From Dipteris shenzhenensis (taxonomy: Eukaryota > Polypodiophyta > Polypodiopsida > Gleicheniales), in the NCBI GenBank assembly GCA_047967505.1, contig CM106538.1: a stretch of DNA of 64,000 nt. One strand, given 5' to 3'. Below, piece after piece: positions 11,463 to 23,545 of the stretch. The stretch's first letter is position 1. Each line of letters opens with the position of its first letter. Both the position numbers and the translations under genes were made by a program. Under the pieces are notes generated by a model. The model had not been told where the DNA came from, did not search any database, and worked only from the letters and a program-made list of their open reading frames with translations.

Positions 11463-11786
11463 TGTAGCGTCATAAATGTGCATAGACACTACGAAAAACA
11501 ATAGACAAATGATACACGTAACATCCACGAGAACAGAATACAGATATGCAAGAGATAGAATGTTGAAGAACATTGTATTCCGGAGCAATAGCTCACACAA
11601 CATCTGTGTACACAATGATCTCGGAATGCTAGTAATAGCATGCGTACAGGACCGTCTGACGGTTAGAGAAACAACCGTTGAAGACTACAACCGCTTGGAG
11701 ATCTGAACCGTCAACCCTTGCGACTAACCTACCCTCGCACACCCCTCTAGGTCACTGCTGCTAACCCGCATGGTTATGCAATAACA
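11463..11786 (-). repeat. Gypsy 3' LTR
   Basis: On the plus strand it starts TGTAGCGTCATAAATG and ends GGTTATGCAATAACA, so on the element's strand it runs TGTTATTGC...GCTACA. It matches 26499-26806 over its whole length apart from a 16-bp segment missing in the other copy. Confidence 0.93.
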
Positions 11787-12399
11787 CATGGCACTCACGG
11801 TGGACTGTGCGAACCACACATGCACATCCCCAGACTGAAGTCAGATGCCTTATACAATGCAAAGTGTATGTGCAACAATCATTTTAGGCATAGCCTCGGC
11901 AAAGAACCAGGTGTGGTAATTTAAATCTCTCTCTTCACTCAGTGCACAAGAATTACCAAGCATCTCATTCTAAAAAACAATCAAAAAAACATCCACTCTC
12001 TGTAGTCGCAATGCCTGTCTGAACGTCCTTTTTTAATTTCTCCCTCATTTCTCCTCCCTGTCTAAAAGGATCTCCACATTTCGGACATCTTCGATGTTGC
12101 CTGTCCAAAAGCAACCACTATAGTGACGTATGCACTTTGTTGCGCAATGACACTTTATTCCGCGAGGCTCTTCCGCAGCCATCGCCATAATTCTACTCTT
12201 CGTCCGAGCTAGAAATGTACTGAACAGGTGTAACAATGCCACCCCTCTTGCTCAGTCCCGCATCACTACTCTCAGGCAACTCTGCTGACAACTATGTCAT
12301 TGCTCCACTCAAACTAGTATCTACAGTCGTCTCTAACTGCTGCTTCCGCATGAACATCTTCAATCTGCGATTCTACTCCAAATCCACCAGCCATTTCAA

Positions 12400-14280
12400 T
12401 GGGTGAGGCTTGGATCTATCCACTACCTGCTAATCAGGCCACTGCTCTATGGGTAATACTTCATCTATCCATGCACCTGACGGTAATTGCTGTTGCCATC
12501 GTTCCCGTGCCATCGCAGGTCTTTGAATCACCATTGGCTCATAGGTTGGGGGATCTGGTAACCCTGGAAAAGGTGTGTGCTTATTAAAATACTTCCCCAA
12601 AAACTTATCTGCCTCTTTCCACCAAGGAGGACGAGGAGGCAATGACAAATTGAAAGAATGGGTGCACAATTCCAACTATAGACAAAGTGAATGCCTATGC
12701 CGCTTCAGCGCATCTATTCTTTTGTTGTTGCGAAGAACGGCTTCCACAATGCCTTCTACTAGCTCTTCATATTTGGCTTGCCAATCCTCTTCAAACTGTA
12801 CTGACTCTGCAACCACTCCTTTTCCCTTATCCATACCACCACCACCACCACCAGAAGAAGGCTAGACCCTTTTGGTCCAGAACTAGTTGGCACCTGTGGA
12901 CTCTGTTGCTGACCCGAACCCGCACCAGCTCCCACATCTCCATTGTCCTAGGTTGTTCATGCGGAACCTCCCGACAGGTCTACGGAACAACAGCCGCACT
13001 CCATCTGGCCACCTACCTATCCCATTCCACCCTCACATCACCCTGAAGAGCTTCCAAGAGCGAGCCCATATGCTCCTTGTTAACACTCATGTTCCCTAGA
13101 AAAGCTCGCAAATACTCCGCCAACGCATCAGTAGTACATCGACGTAGCAACTCCTTGACACATACTCCGCATGTAGCTGTTGGAATGTGCTTCCGCCACT
13201 TGAACTCTAGCTTCAAGGATTGTCATTCGGTCCTCCAGTTGCCACACCCGCTCCTGCTGGCCTCGCAGAGACTCATTTTCCATGCGCAACTGGGTGACTT
13301 CTGCCTCCAGACTGGTCACTGTAGCAAATTCTCCCCCCGTAGCAATTTTGGGAAGCTATCCGTGTGAGCAAATGCGAACAAAACTATAGCTGAACATGCA
13401 TAGGTTGTGATCGAAAATTGAACCCGGTAGAAGACACTAGTGATACACCCGCAGACTTCGAGATCGCCATTAACACTTCTACCACCAACACCCTCGCCGC
13501 ATCAGAGATTGCCACCGATGTTGTAGTAGTCACCGCAGTCGTCGTTGCTATTACCCTGCTGAAGCTGTTCCATCCACCGCTGTGTAAGGGAACCTCCCAC
13601 CACCGGAGTACCACCTAGGATCACGCTGCAGTAGACATTGGAGTCACCGTCACCCGCTCTGCCATGACTAGTAATGCCATCGGTGTAGACACAGCAATCT
13701 GCGTCGTCGCCACCCCACTAGTGGAAACACCTCCCACACCACCAGTATATACAAAAGTTGAAGGTGCAAGGGGAGAAACCACCCCCTGGCTAAGGTGAGG
13801 CTTCTTCCGTCGTCGTTTCATAGCCACTCCACCAAAAGATCCCTCAGCTTCATCCTATGCAGGCCCCTCAGGTGCGAGAGTGAGCACCAAGGCAGTCGAC
13901 CTTCGAGGTGCAGTAGACTCCAGATGAATGGGAAACAAAACCTCCAGGACCTGCCCAATCTTGGAATTCATGACCTGCTTCTTATCCACATGAGTTGCCA
14001 CCCGTAAAGCCTTTGCATGAATCCACTCCTTCATAATTCGAGCCCATGGCGCCGCCCTCCCTTCAGTAACATCTATCATTTTGGCCTGCAAGAACAGTGA
14101 CTCGAGAATCCAGCGATACAGGTCCCTCATCTGAGCATTCAAACACCCACTCAGCTTGTATTCGCCCCTAGTAGGAGCTCCAAACTCTGCCTCCATCACC
14201 GCCAGTGTACACGTTGGTTGCATGATCATCCCTCCATCCATAGGCAAAAACAGACGTTGATGTATCAATTGCAAAGTCAC
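12400..14280 (-). pseudogene. Post-integrase ORF region of the gypsy element, unknown function
   Basis: Between the integrase end and the 3' LTR the sense strand carries a series of open frames spanning nearly 1.9 kb. They run from 14280 (MTLQLIHQRLF...) through 13827, 13614, 13319 and 13216 to 12430. The first contains RDLYRWILESLFLQ and a VTEGRAAPWARIMKEW segment. The stretch near 13300 encodes a heptad-like coiled coil (LEAEVTQLRMENESLRGQQE, then VWQLEDRMTILEARVQVAEA). A later part is proline- and tryptophan-rich (LPPRPPWWKEADKFLGKYF). The frames are probably one ancestral ORF split by frameshifts. Some plant gypsy lineages carry extra 3' ORFs, including env-like ones in Athila. No membrane segments or known domain were recognised here, so the role is unknown. 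Confidence 0.5.
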
Positions 14281-14799
14281 AGCTCCCGATGCTCATCCAA
14301 AAACTCCACAATGGTTCCTACCACCAACTACTAGCAAAGCGCCGATGCTGACGGATGAACAACCACCCTCTGCCAATCGATACTATTGAAACTACGAATT
14401 TGTAGCCACTGAAGACGAGCATCAATCGACTGGGAACCTATATACACCAATGGAAGAAGAGGAAGAAATTGAGCATGAGCCATCCCCATGGTGAGGCGAA
14501 GGAGAAGAAACGAGATAACAGTGAAGGCCGATGAGAGCTGGAAGGCGAATGCACTCAAGAGAACTACAAGTGCGATGACGAGCAAGTAGCAAGCAATTGG
14601 TACATGCAAACAATGGCTCAAGAGTTGTAATTGAGATTGCCAATATCCCGCCTGGACGACAGTGAGTTGCATGGTGGCTAGGCTAAGACCTCGTAGAAGA
14701 CTGCTGTCGTCATACCGCAAACCCTTCTGCCATGTGTCCTCATGCGATGGCTCGGTCGCCTCCACCTCAACCCAGGAAATCTGTGCCTCATTAGAGATG

Positions 14800-15900
14800 G
14801 GGAATGGGCATTGAAGATTGCCGTCATGATGGTATGGATGAAGCCGAAACCCATTAACTAGATGTGGAAGAACGTGCCCTTGCAAATCCGCAAGATAAAC
14901 CGATGTCGATCCGCAATCATGAAAAACCCAGAATGGACTCGACCATCACAATTTCAACTTTCCTAGCATTTTACCAAGGTGAGTGTTGAACTGAAGAACC
15001 AATTGCCTGCGCTCAAAAGATTTCTTCTTGGATGCCAAATCCACCCTCCACTTGCGCCTAGCTTGAATCTCCAAGGTGAGATAATAGCTCTCCAACCGTA
15101 AATCATCCAATTGGTCTAGAACATCCAACCGGAATACCATAGAGTCCTACGGAAGAAGCCTGTCCTCCACTACAATCCTCAGACTTGGAACAATATGCTC
15201 AATTGGCATGATTGCTTCTAGCCCAAACACCAATTTAAAAGGAGTCAACCCCGTGGCCACCTTGAATGATGTGCGGTACGCCCATAGTGCTACTAGCAAC
15301 TTTTCATCCCAATCTATGTGGTGCTCATTCACTAGTAGTATCGACATGATCCTCTTGAACGTATGATTGGTAGACTTGGCCAGTCCATTTGCTTGTGGAT
15401 AATAGGGGGAAGACTTCTTGTGAATCACCATATAAAAGGCATCCATCTGCTTGATGACTTTGTTGACAAAATGAGTCCCCCTATGGCTGACAATCTTAAT
15501 TGGACACCCGAATTGAGTGAACACATCGCGGTATAAACACCTTGCGACAAATTTTAAGGTGTTGTCCTGCAAGGCCCAAGCTTCCACCCATTTGGTGCAA
15601 TAATCAGTGGCTACCAGAGTGTAGCAATTTCGGGTGCGGGCAGCTGCGGGCTTGAATGGACCCATGAAATCCAGGCCCCATTTTTGAAATGGTTCCAGAG
15701 GCAAGATGGGATTAAGAGTCAGGCGATCTCAATCAATGGGCTATCCCAACTATTGGCAAAGGTTGTAACTTTTTGCAAACCATTGAGCATCCTTCTGTAT
15801 GGTCAGCCACCATAACCTTGCCTACAGAACTTTCTTTGCGGTGACTTTGCTCACAAAATGGCCATCCGAAACCCCACAATGGGCTTCCATTAACACTGCT
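14800..15900 (-). pseudogene. Gypsy integrase
   Basis: Reading leftward from 15900, a degraded zinc-binding segment (HCGVSDGHF-like) is followed by PLEPFQKWGLDFMGPFKP, the usual entry to the gypsy integrase core. Next come YTLVATDYCTKWVEAW, a catalytic-Asp-like stretch in which SDQG is replaced by SHRGTHFVNK, and YYPQANGLAKSTN. The last is the position of the third catalytic acid, where the usual Glu reads Lys. The C-terminal NGFRLHPYH-like end lies near 14830, past a frameshift. Replacement of catalytic acids and several stops show it is inactive. Confidence 0.85.
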
Positions 15901-15940
15901 TCCTGCTCATGAGGTGGAACACACTGCAACAACGCCTTAG

Positions 15941-16695
15941 TCAGATGTCGTCGCGGTACAACTGTCCCAGGACTACTTCAAAGGATCGGCTCCGCAATGC
16001 CAAGCATTTCCTTTGATACCGATTCATGTACTTGGGCATGATGCCAGTAGATAGGAATGAGAGCATCTCATCATACCACGACCATGGTCCTTCTGGGATG
16101 ACTTCGACCTCTGTCGTGATCGGATCTGCCCAAAAAATCGCTGCTAGCTCCGCATCAGGGAACTTGTCCTCCACTCCCGTTGGTAGTTCCCCAGACTTCA
16201 ATCGAGAAAGATAATCCGCAACCGCATGCTGCGAGCCCGGGCAATGAATGACATCAAAGTCATATTCCTTCAAGAGCAACACCCATCGTGCCAATCGCCC
16301 CGTAAGACTTTGCTGCTTCACCAAATATAATAATGCAGAATGATCAACATGGAAGACAAACGGTCGGCCCAACAAATAATGCTAAAATTTCTTGATAGAA
16401 TAGATCATGCCCAGTCCTTACCACTCCATGATGGAATAATTCTTTTCAGCCATTGAGAGCCATCGGCTCACGTAGTAGATTGGGCGATACCATTTATTCG
16501 CATCTTCCTACATCAAGATGCTCCCAATAGCTCTATCCGAGGCATCCATGAACACATGAAAATTCTTCTCCCAATTCGGGGACAGCAGCACCAGTGCTCT
16601 AGAAAGCTAAATCTTCAGCTGCTAGTATGCTTGGTCGCACTCTGCCATCCACACAAATGCCTTCGGTTCCACACGTGCCAATGCAAATTTCAAGG
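15941..16695 (-). pseudogene. Gypsy reverse transcriptase C-terminus and RNase H
   Basis: Minus-strand frames show FHVFMDASDRAIGSIL near 16570-16530, the first RNase H motif, and then FVFHVDHSALLYLVKQQ and ARWVLLLKEYDFDVIHCPGS with ADYLSRL. Together these are a typical Ty3 RNase H followed by the spacer before integrase. The frame is interrupted near 16380 and 16500. The segment is separated from the rest of the reverse transcriptase by the copia insertion at 16701. Confidence 0.85.
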
Positions 16696-16700
16696 GAATC

Positions 16701-16859
16701 TGTGGGGGTTAAAGGCCACTGTACCTTAACCCCGATTATGTACAATACTCAAAGACATATATATATGGATGAAATAGAAGATTAGGGTGTTCTGCACCCA
16801 CCAAAAGTTGTGTCTCTCAATCTCCCTCTCTCCCTCTCAGCTTCCGTTGTGTCCTCACA
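16701..16859 (+). repeat. Copia 5' LTR
   Basis: Starts TGTGGGGGTTAAAGGCCACT and ends GTGTCCTCACA. It contains the AT-rich stretch ACATATATATATGG near 16760. At 159 bp it is short for a copia LTR. Confidence 0.95.
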
Positions 16860-16861
16860 AC

Positions 16862-16875
16862 TGGTATTAGAGCTT
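16862..16875 (+). promoter_or_regulatory. Copia primer-binding site
   Basis: TGGTATTAGAGCTT lies 2 nt after the LTR and differs by one base from the common TGGTATCAGAGC complement of initiator methionine tRNA. Confidence 0.85.
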
Positions 16876-18395
16876 GGCAGTAGAGCCTGGCGGTAGCGTG
16901 AGCAGCCCAGTGCAGCCTCTAGCCTAGAGAGAGAGTGGTGCATCCCAAAGATCCTTGTTCAGTAGGAGGAGCTGCAGATTTTGGAGCTGCTATAGCAGTT
17001 GGAGAGAAAGGGGCAAAATCCTCTTATGCATTTGTTTTGCTGGGTTGCAAAGTTGAAGGCACAGGATATAAGCAAATCTTTTCAGACACACATATGTAGT
17101 GGCGCAAATATCCAAAGTTGGAGATAGAATTCTACTTGAAGTCTTTAAGGAAGTTGTAGATCAGATTGAGAGCTACATTTTCACTTTTAACATCTCTGTC
17201 ATCCAAGTTTTTAGTGAAAAGTTACAGCTCCTGCAAGAAGTGACGAAATTCATTTCTTGCGAGGATTTTGTGTGTTGGATCTCAATATCTAGGCCACCAT
17301 TTGTAGTTCTGACACTCCCAGTGAATCCAGAGTGGTCCAAAACTTCTACTTGAGAAGTTGCTTCCGGTTTCGTGAACTTTTGAAGCTGTGGTGAATCTCT
17401 GTCTACTCTGACGTCTTCATTTTGCCATTTCATGTGTGAGTGGGATCTCAACATCCGGGCCTCCACTTGCAGAGCTATTTGTCCTGCTGCTACCTGAAAC
17501 ATATGTCTACAAAGCTGCTTACCATTCTGTGAAGAATCGAGGGAGTTGTGATTCTTTGTGTTTTTTCGTCCTCTCTTTGAAGGAAATTTCTCAAAGTTTC
17601 CAAGACCTTCTCATTGATTACCATGTGGCATTTTGGTTAAGGTTGAGTTTCCTAAGCTTCATTTTTGCAAGTAAATGCAAGGGTTGACTGGCTTTTACTC
17701 TATCCTTGGATGAGATTTTGGAGTTGTGCCAGAAGAGAGATATTTGTAGTTTGTCTTGCTGAGTTCGATTATGCAATGACACCCATGTTTTGAGACATCC
17801 CAAGTTCTACTTTCACTAGCGGTCATTGCCATAAAACCGTGATTTTTTGGATATACCCTATGCAAATCACTCTGGTTGCATCCTGAGCCATGTGCGCTCA
17901 TTTGTGGTTTGCATTGGTTGTAGTGGATGCTTTACAGGCCATTTGGATGCATTGCGATCCTTGTTGGATGTGCTAATAGGTCCAAATTTCCTTGTGGGAT
18001 GCTTTATTGATGGACGTTTAGCACACAGATGCTATTTTATGATGAGGGACAACTTTGACATATTGCAATGGATGCACAAGTTGTGCTATGACCTTTTGGA
18101 TGAGACATTGTTGATGCTTATGCCCATGGATGGTGTTTATACTTGAGGCATTTGACTCTAACTGGCATTATATTTTCCATTGTTTTGTCATTGTGGGTTG
18201 ACATTTTCTTTTGGGTTAGATTTGCTCATATGGATGCATAGTATATGCACATGAGACAGATGCATTTTGATGCTTTGAGCCTTGAAATTTGGTGACACTA
18301 TCCTTCATTAAAGTAGACATCTTGGGTGCACCTGGTATTTGGTGTGATTTCTCTTTTGTAGGTACTAGCATTTGGGATTTTGTTTCATTTGCATC
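16876..18395 (+). other. Copia 5' leader, no ORF recognised
   Basis: The 1.5-kb stretch between the primer-binding site and the gag start holds only short frames on both strands, none with a recognisable domain. This is long for a copia leader. Confidence 0.6.
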
Positions 18396-19200
18396 ATGGC
18401 ATCCTCTTCCATGTCTGAAAAGGAGTTTTTCAGCATTAAAAAGTTTGATGGGACAAACTTTTCTTTGTAGAAAGAATAGATAAGGGATGTGCTTATTCAA
18501 AAGAAGCAGATTAAACCCTTGGCAGGGATTGAAGCTAAGCCTGCATATATGTCTGAGGATGATTGGAATGAGTTGGATACATTAGCAAATTCTACTATTA
18601 GACTTCATCTTGCAGAGTCAGTTTATTTCACAGTAGTAAATGAGCAGACTACGAAAGATTTGTGGAAGAGATTGTGTGCCACTTATGAGAAGGAAACTGC
18701 CTCTAATAAAGTTTACCTCATGAAGAGGTTGTTTGAGCTGCAGATGAAGGAAGGGGTATCCATTGTTTCTCACTTGAATGAAATCAATATTATTTTAAGC
18801 CAGCTTCAGGCTCAAAAGATGAATTTTGATGAGGAGACTAAGGCAATATTTCTCTTATGTTCATCGCCATCCTCATGGGATACCTTTCATACAGCTGTCA
18901 GTAACTCTGCACCTAGTGGAGTACTGAAGTTTGATGATGTTGTGCATAGCTTGTTGGCCGAGGAGATTAGACGAAAGTCTATGGATGGCAACAAGCAAGA
19001 TGGAGCCTTAAATGTGCAAAGGGATAGGTCACAATTTAGGGGGAAGTCCCAAGAAAGAGGAAAGTCTCGTAGCAAATCCAGGGCAAGAACATTGAGTGTT
19101 AGCACTGTGGCAAGAAGGGCCATATGAAAAAGGATTGCTACAAGTTGAAAAGAGAGCAAAAGGATAAGAAAAAGAATGCAAATTGGGGTGCAAATAAGAA
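18396..19200 (+). pseudogene. Copia gag
   Basis: The start is at 18396 (MASSSMSEKEFFSIKKFDGT). An in-frame TAG near 18468 replaces the Trp usually found after DGTNF, and another follows. The capsid-like part is then open from 18489: DLWKRLCATYEKETASNKVY, MKRLFELQMKEGVSIVSHL and ILSQLQAQKMNFDEETKAIFL, the UBN2-type fold. An Arg/Ser-rich linker leads to a zinc knuckle at about 19100-19140 (C-x2-C-G-K-K-G-H-M-K-K-D-C), where a TAG stands between the two first cysteines. The knuckle is in a different frame from the capsid part. Confidence 0.88.
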
Positions 19201-22200
19201 GGAAGAGAGTCCAAGGGAGGACAAAGGAAAAATGAAGATCGAGGAGATTAATACAGTCACTAATGATAGTGACAATGAAATTATCTTCATGTCTAGTCTA
19301 CCTACAAACTTGCTCACCACTTCAGATGATGCATATTCCCAAGATTGGATTTTGGATTCTGGTGCTTCATTCCATGTTACTCCCCATAGGGAATGGTTCT
19401 CCACTTATGACAATGGAAAGACGGTTGTGTGCATCTTGGAAATAACTATGTATGTGACATAGTGGGAGCAGGTGACATAAAGTTTTCTTTTGCAAATGGG
19501 TCTGCATTTGTTTTGAAAAATGTGAGACATGTGCCTAAGTTGACCAAGAGTCTTATTTCAGTGGGTCAGCTAGATGATGCTAGTTTTTAGACCACTTTTG
19601 GCTTTCAAAGTTGGAAAATTCAGAAGGGCTCTATGGTTTTAGCCAGGGGTGCAAAGTGTGGGACTTTGTATCCCTTACATGTATCAATGGTGTTTGATCA
19701 TGTTGTTGCAATAACCGAGCAACCAAGTACTTCTTTGTGGCATTGTAGGTTGGGGTACATGAGCTAGAATATCATGAAACTCTTATGCCATTTGGGTTAT
19801 GTACCACATTTGAGTTTTTTTGATTTTGAATTTTGTGAGCACTATCTCAATGGGAAGCAGACTAAATCAGCCCATAAAAGAAGGGGAAAGAAAGAGCTTG
19901 AAAGGCTTGATTTGGTGCATTCAGACGTATGTGGTCCCATGCCTACACGGTCATTAGGCGGGGCTAAATACTATGTGACATTCATTGATGATGCAACTAG
20001 GAAAGTGTAGGCTTATGATATAGCTCAGAAGAGCGATGTGTTCCAGGTATTTCAAAAATGGTTGGCTTTGGTTGAAAATCAGTTAGGTAGAACACTTAAA
20101 TGCCTATGAACTGATAATGGTGGAGAGTATGTCTCTCATAACTTTCAGCATTTCTGTGATATACGTGGGATTAAGAGGGAGCTCACGTCCCCTTGTACTC
20201 CAGAGCAAAATCCAGTTGTAGAACAGATGAACCACACCATTCAAGAAAGGTTGCAATGTATGCTTTCCAATGCAAGTCTTTCTAGTGGTTTTTGGGCTAA
20301 GGCAATGAAGGTTGCAGTGCATGTGATCAATAGATCATCTAGCAGGAGTTTGGATGGTGGTATTGCTGAAGAGGCATGGAGTGGCAAGAAGCCCTCTTAC
20401 TCTCATTTGCATATATTTGGGTGTGAGGCATATGCACATATGCCAAAAGAGCTTTAGAAGAAGCTAGATCCTAAGTCTAGGAAATGCATCTTTCTAGGTT
20501 ATGGTGAAAGTGGAGGGATGGGCTATCATCTCGAGGATCCAGAAGCAAAGAAAATCATACAAAGCCATGATGTAGTCTTCAATGAGAAGAAGATGCATAA
20601 GACACCCATGAGGGATGTGAAAATGATGAGAATCACTTCCCAGGATGTGAATCCACCCACATATGTTGATAGACAGCAAGCTGCCCATGCACCAAATGTG
20701 TAGGAAATGGTGCCACCAGGTACTCCCACAGGTACACAATCAAGGGCAGATGATGAATCATCTATTGGTGGTAATGATGAGCTAAATGTGGCTGATATAC
20801 AGGCAGGACAGCCAGCTGAAATGCCCTTGAGAAGAACATCTAGAGTGTCTAGACTACTTGAGAGATTTGTTTCAAGGGTAGACTATGTGATGCTTACTGA
20901 TTGCGGGGAGCCTTCTTGCTACTATAGAGAGGCTATGATGCATGAGGATCAGCACAAGTGGGAGTATGCTATGCAATCAGAGATGAGTTCACTCATAAAG
21001 AATAAGACTCGGGACTTGGTTTCTTTGCCACATGGAAAGAAAGCATTGCCATGTAAATAGGTTTACAAGATGAAGGTCATAGGTGACGATGTGCCTAAGT
21101 ACAAGGCCCGTTTGGTTGCTAAAGGGTTCAAGCAAGAGAAGGGTGTGGACTTTGATGAGATATTCTCTCTACTTGTTAAGATGACCACACTTAGATGTGT
21201 ACTTGGACTTGTGGCAATAGAGGATATGGAGCTTATACAGATGGATGTCAAGATAGCTTTCTTGCATGGGGATTTGCATGTGGATATTTACATGATATAG
21301 CCGGAAGACTTTGAAGAAAAGGGCAAAGAGCATTTGGTTAATAAGCTGAAAAAGAGTCTCTATGGTCTTAAGCAAGCACCTAGAGAATGATGTCACAAGT
21401 TTGATGCTTTCATTCGATCCTAGGGTTTCAAAAGAAGTGAGATTGATCACTGCCTCTACACTAAAAGGGCTCAAGATAATAGCCTGATACTCCTAGCACT
21501 TTATGTGGATGATATGTTATTGGCTAGCAAGAGCACTTATGAGCTTGATGCATTGAAGGCCAAGTTGCATGGGGCCTTTGATATTAAGGATTTGGGACTT
21601 GCAGGTCATATTCTTGGTATGCGCATCACGAGTCACCGGAGTAGGAAACTCCTTTGGCTTTCACAAAAAGAGTATGTTACAAAAGTGTTACAGCATTTCA
21701 ATATGGAGGGGGGGAAGGTAGTAAGTACTCCATTGCCTCCATATGTGAAACTGATTCAGGCAGATAGTCCGAAATCAGATGAGGAGAGGGCCATGATGGC
21801 CAAGGTTCCTTATGCATCAGCAGTTGGGAGTCGTATGTATGTTATGATAGCTACTAGATCAAACATTGCATTTGCAATAGGAGTTGTTAGCCGGTATATG
21901 GCTAATCCAAGAAAGAGGCATTGGGAGGCAGTTAAGTGCATCATGAGGTACACGAAGGGTACCAAGGAGGTGTGTATCTGCTTTGTCAAAGGAGAGATGC
22001 GTGTACTTGGGTACACAGATTCCGACTATGCAAGGCATGTGGATAGCAAGAGATCCACTTCTTGTTATGTGTTCATCTTTGTAGGTGGTGCAGTTTCGTG
22101 GATGTCTCGTGTACAAAAGTGCATTGCTTTGTCTACAACAGAGCGAGTATGTTGCAGCCACAGATGGTTGCAAGGAGGCTATATGGCTTGATCGTCTAGT

Positions 22201-22312
22201 GAGAGATTTAGGGATTCATATAGGTGTACCGACATTGCATAATGATTCCATGAGTGCTATTCAGCTAGCACAGAATCCGATCTTTAATGGAAACCCCCTG
22301 CAGATATGCTGA
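19201..22312 (+). pseudogene. Copia pol: protease, integrase, reverse transcriptase, RNase H
   Basis: The protease active site WILDSGASFHVTP lies near 19346. The integrase zinc segment (19740-19870) has lost a cysteine, and the core includes [16 protein letters not shown] (19909), TDNGGEYVSH (20110) and a final acidic residue before QMNHTIQERL (20222). Integrase continues to about 20456, where a TAG interrupts. The reverse transcriptase follows, with KYKARLVAKGFKQEKGVDFD (about 21100), IQMDVKIAFLHGDL (21236) and catalytic YVDDMLLASKS (21503). RNase H has YTDSDYARHVDSKRSTSCY (22012), with a frameshift near 22138, then DGCKEAIWLDRLVRDLG. The stops at 20456, 21058 and 21298 are all TAG. Confidence 0.93.
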
Positions 22313-22401
22313 CAAAGAGTCTACCTAGTTAGCAGTTTGAGTATTGTTGTGTATTGATGGGTACTGGATAGTGGTTGTTCTCCCTTAAACACCACTAAGG
22401 T

Positions 22402-22559
22402 TGTGGGGGTTAAAGGCCACTATACCTTAACCCCGATTATGTACAATACTCAAAGACATATATATATGGATGAAATAGAAGACTAGGTGTTTTGCACCCA
22501 CCAAAACTTGTGTCTCTCAAGCTCCCTCTCTCCCTCTTAGCTTCCATTGTGTCCTCATA
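22402..22559 (+). repeat. Copia 3' LTR
   Basis: Matches the 5' LTR from TGTGGGGGTTAAAGG to TCCTCATA. Its last dinucleotide is TA instead of CA, and it lacks 1 bp near position 85. It is followed by the duplication GAATC. Confidence 0.95.
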
Positions 22560-22564
22560 GAATC

Positions 22565-23545
22565 GCCATGTGAGCCAAGAATTGCAAATGTCTACCATGC
22601 CATCGAATTTGGCCCAAAAACGACAAGCATTCCTTAGGCGTTGTTGGTGCTGAGGCTTGCATAATTACTGCCACTTCATGCAGATCCACCACAATATCTT
22701 CCGTCGAGATCACATGGCCTAGGAGTCAACCACTACGGACTGCAAATGCGCATTTCATCGGGTTCAAACTAAAGGAGACTTCCCAGCATCATTGGAAACA
22801 TTTTCGCAAATGCTCTAGGTGCTCATTGAATGTGCGAAACACTCTAAGGTCATCCAAGAAAATCCTCATGAAATCTATCAAATAGGACCCGAAGATCTCT
22901 TGCATTGCTTGTTGAAAGGTCGAGGGAGCATTCCAAAATCCGAATCACATAACTGTGCAGACGTAGACCCCCTAGGATGTGATAAATGCTATTTTGGGCT
23001 AGTCGTCCGGAGCCATTTGGATTTGGTTGTACCCGCTATATCCATCCAAGGAGTGTACTATACCTCATGGCTTGCCACTTCATCGAGCATCAAATCCATA
23101 TAGGGCAAGGGAAATGGATTAGGAACTATGGCCGCATTCAACTTGTAGTAGTTGACACAAATTTGCAATTTCTTGTTTTTCTTTGGCACAATGACAATCA
23201 CTCTTGATTTTCAATCAGTGTGATGAATCCCACCCACAACAAGTGCTCCAGTTCTTCACGCAATTGCTTGGCCATGTGCAGATTCATATGATACCTCTGT
23301 ATCTTTGTCGGAGTGACATCTGGTTTGAGATTAATCCGGTGTTGGTAAAACTTTGGATCCAGACCCTTCATACCCACATAGTCCCAGGCAAACACAGTGG
23401 AAAATTCTCGCAACAAGGCAATCAATTCGCTGCGGAATTTAGTTGTCAACAAAGTGCTAACTTTGACTGGTTTAGATGTGCCATCCACTCCAAGATACAC
23501 CGTATCTAGAGCATCCTCCTGAACACGTGTGACTCTGCTCATTTG
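22565..23545 (-). pseudogene. Gypsy reverse transcriptase, N-terminal and palm
   Basis: Minus-strand ORF 23542-23198 contains AWDYVGMKGLDPKFYQHRIN and a KIQRYHMNLHMAKQLREELE segment, the usual entry to Ty3 RT. Farther left, in shifted frames, are the LDGYSGYNQI-like motif near 23040, a PFGFWNAPSTFQ-like segment near 22920 and the catalytic FLDD box near 22855. Stops and frameshifts break it. The copia insertion follows in the thumb or connection region. Confidence 0.87.

Larger units (their letters stand above)
16701..22559 (+). mobile_element. Ty1/copia LTR retrotransposon nested in the gypsy element
   Basis: The 5859-bp element has 159- and 158-bp LTRs and identical target duplications GAATC at 16696-16700 and 22560-22564. 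It carries an initiator-tRNA-type primer-binding site, a 1.5-kb leader, and then gag, protease, integrase, reverse transcriptase and RNase H in the copia order. LTRs differ at about 8 substitutions and one 1-bp gap, about 5%, younger than its host element. Several in-frame TAG codons and at least two frameshifts make it non-autonomous. No obvious purine-rich tract precedes the 3' LTR. Confidence 0.95.

Noticed and set aside
12575-13367. Plus-strand frames with Pro/His runs
   Set aside because: They are antisense to the post-integrase ORF of the gypsy element. The runs come from (CCA)n.
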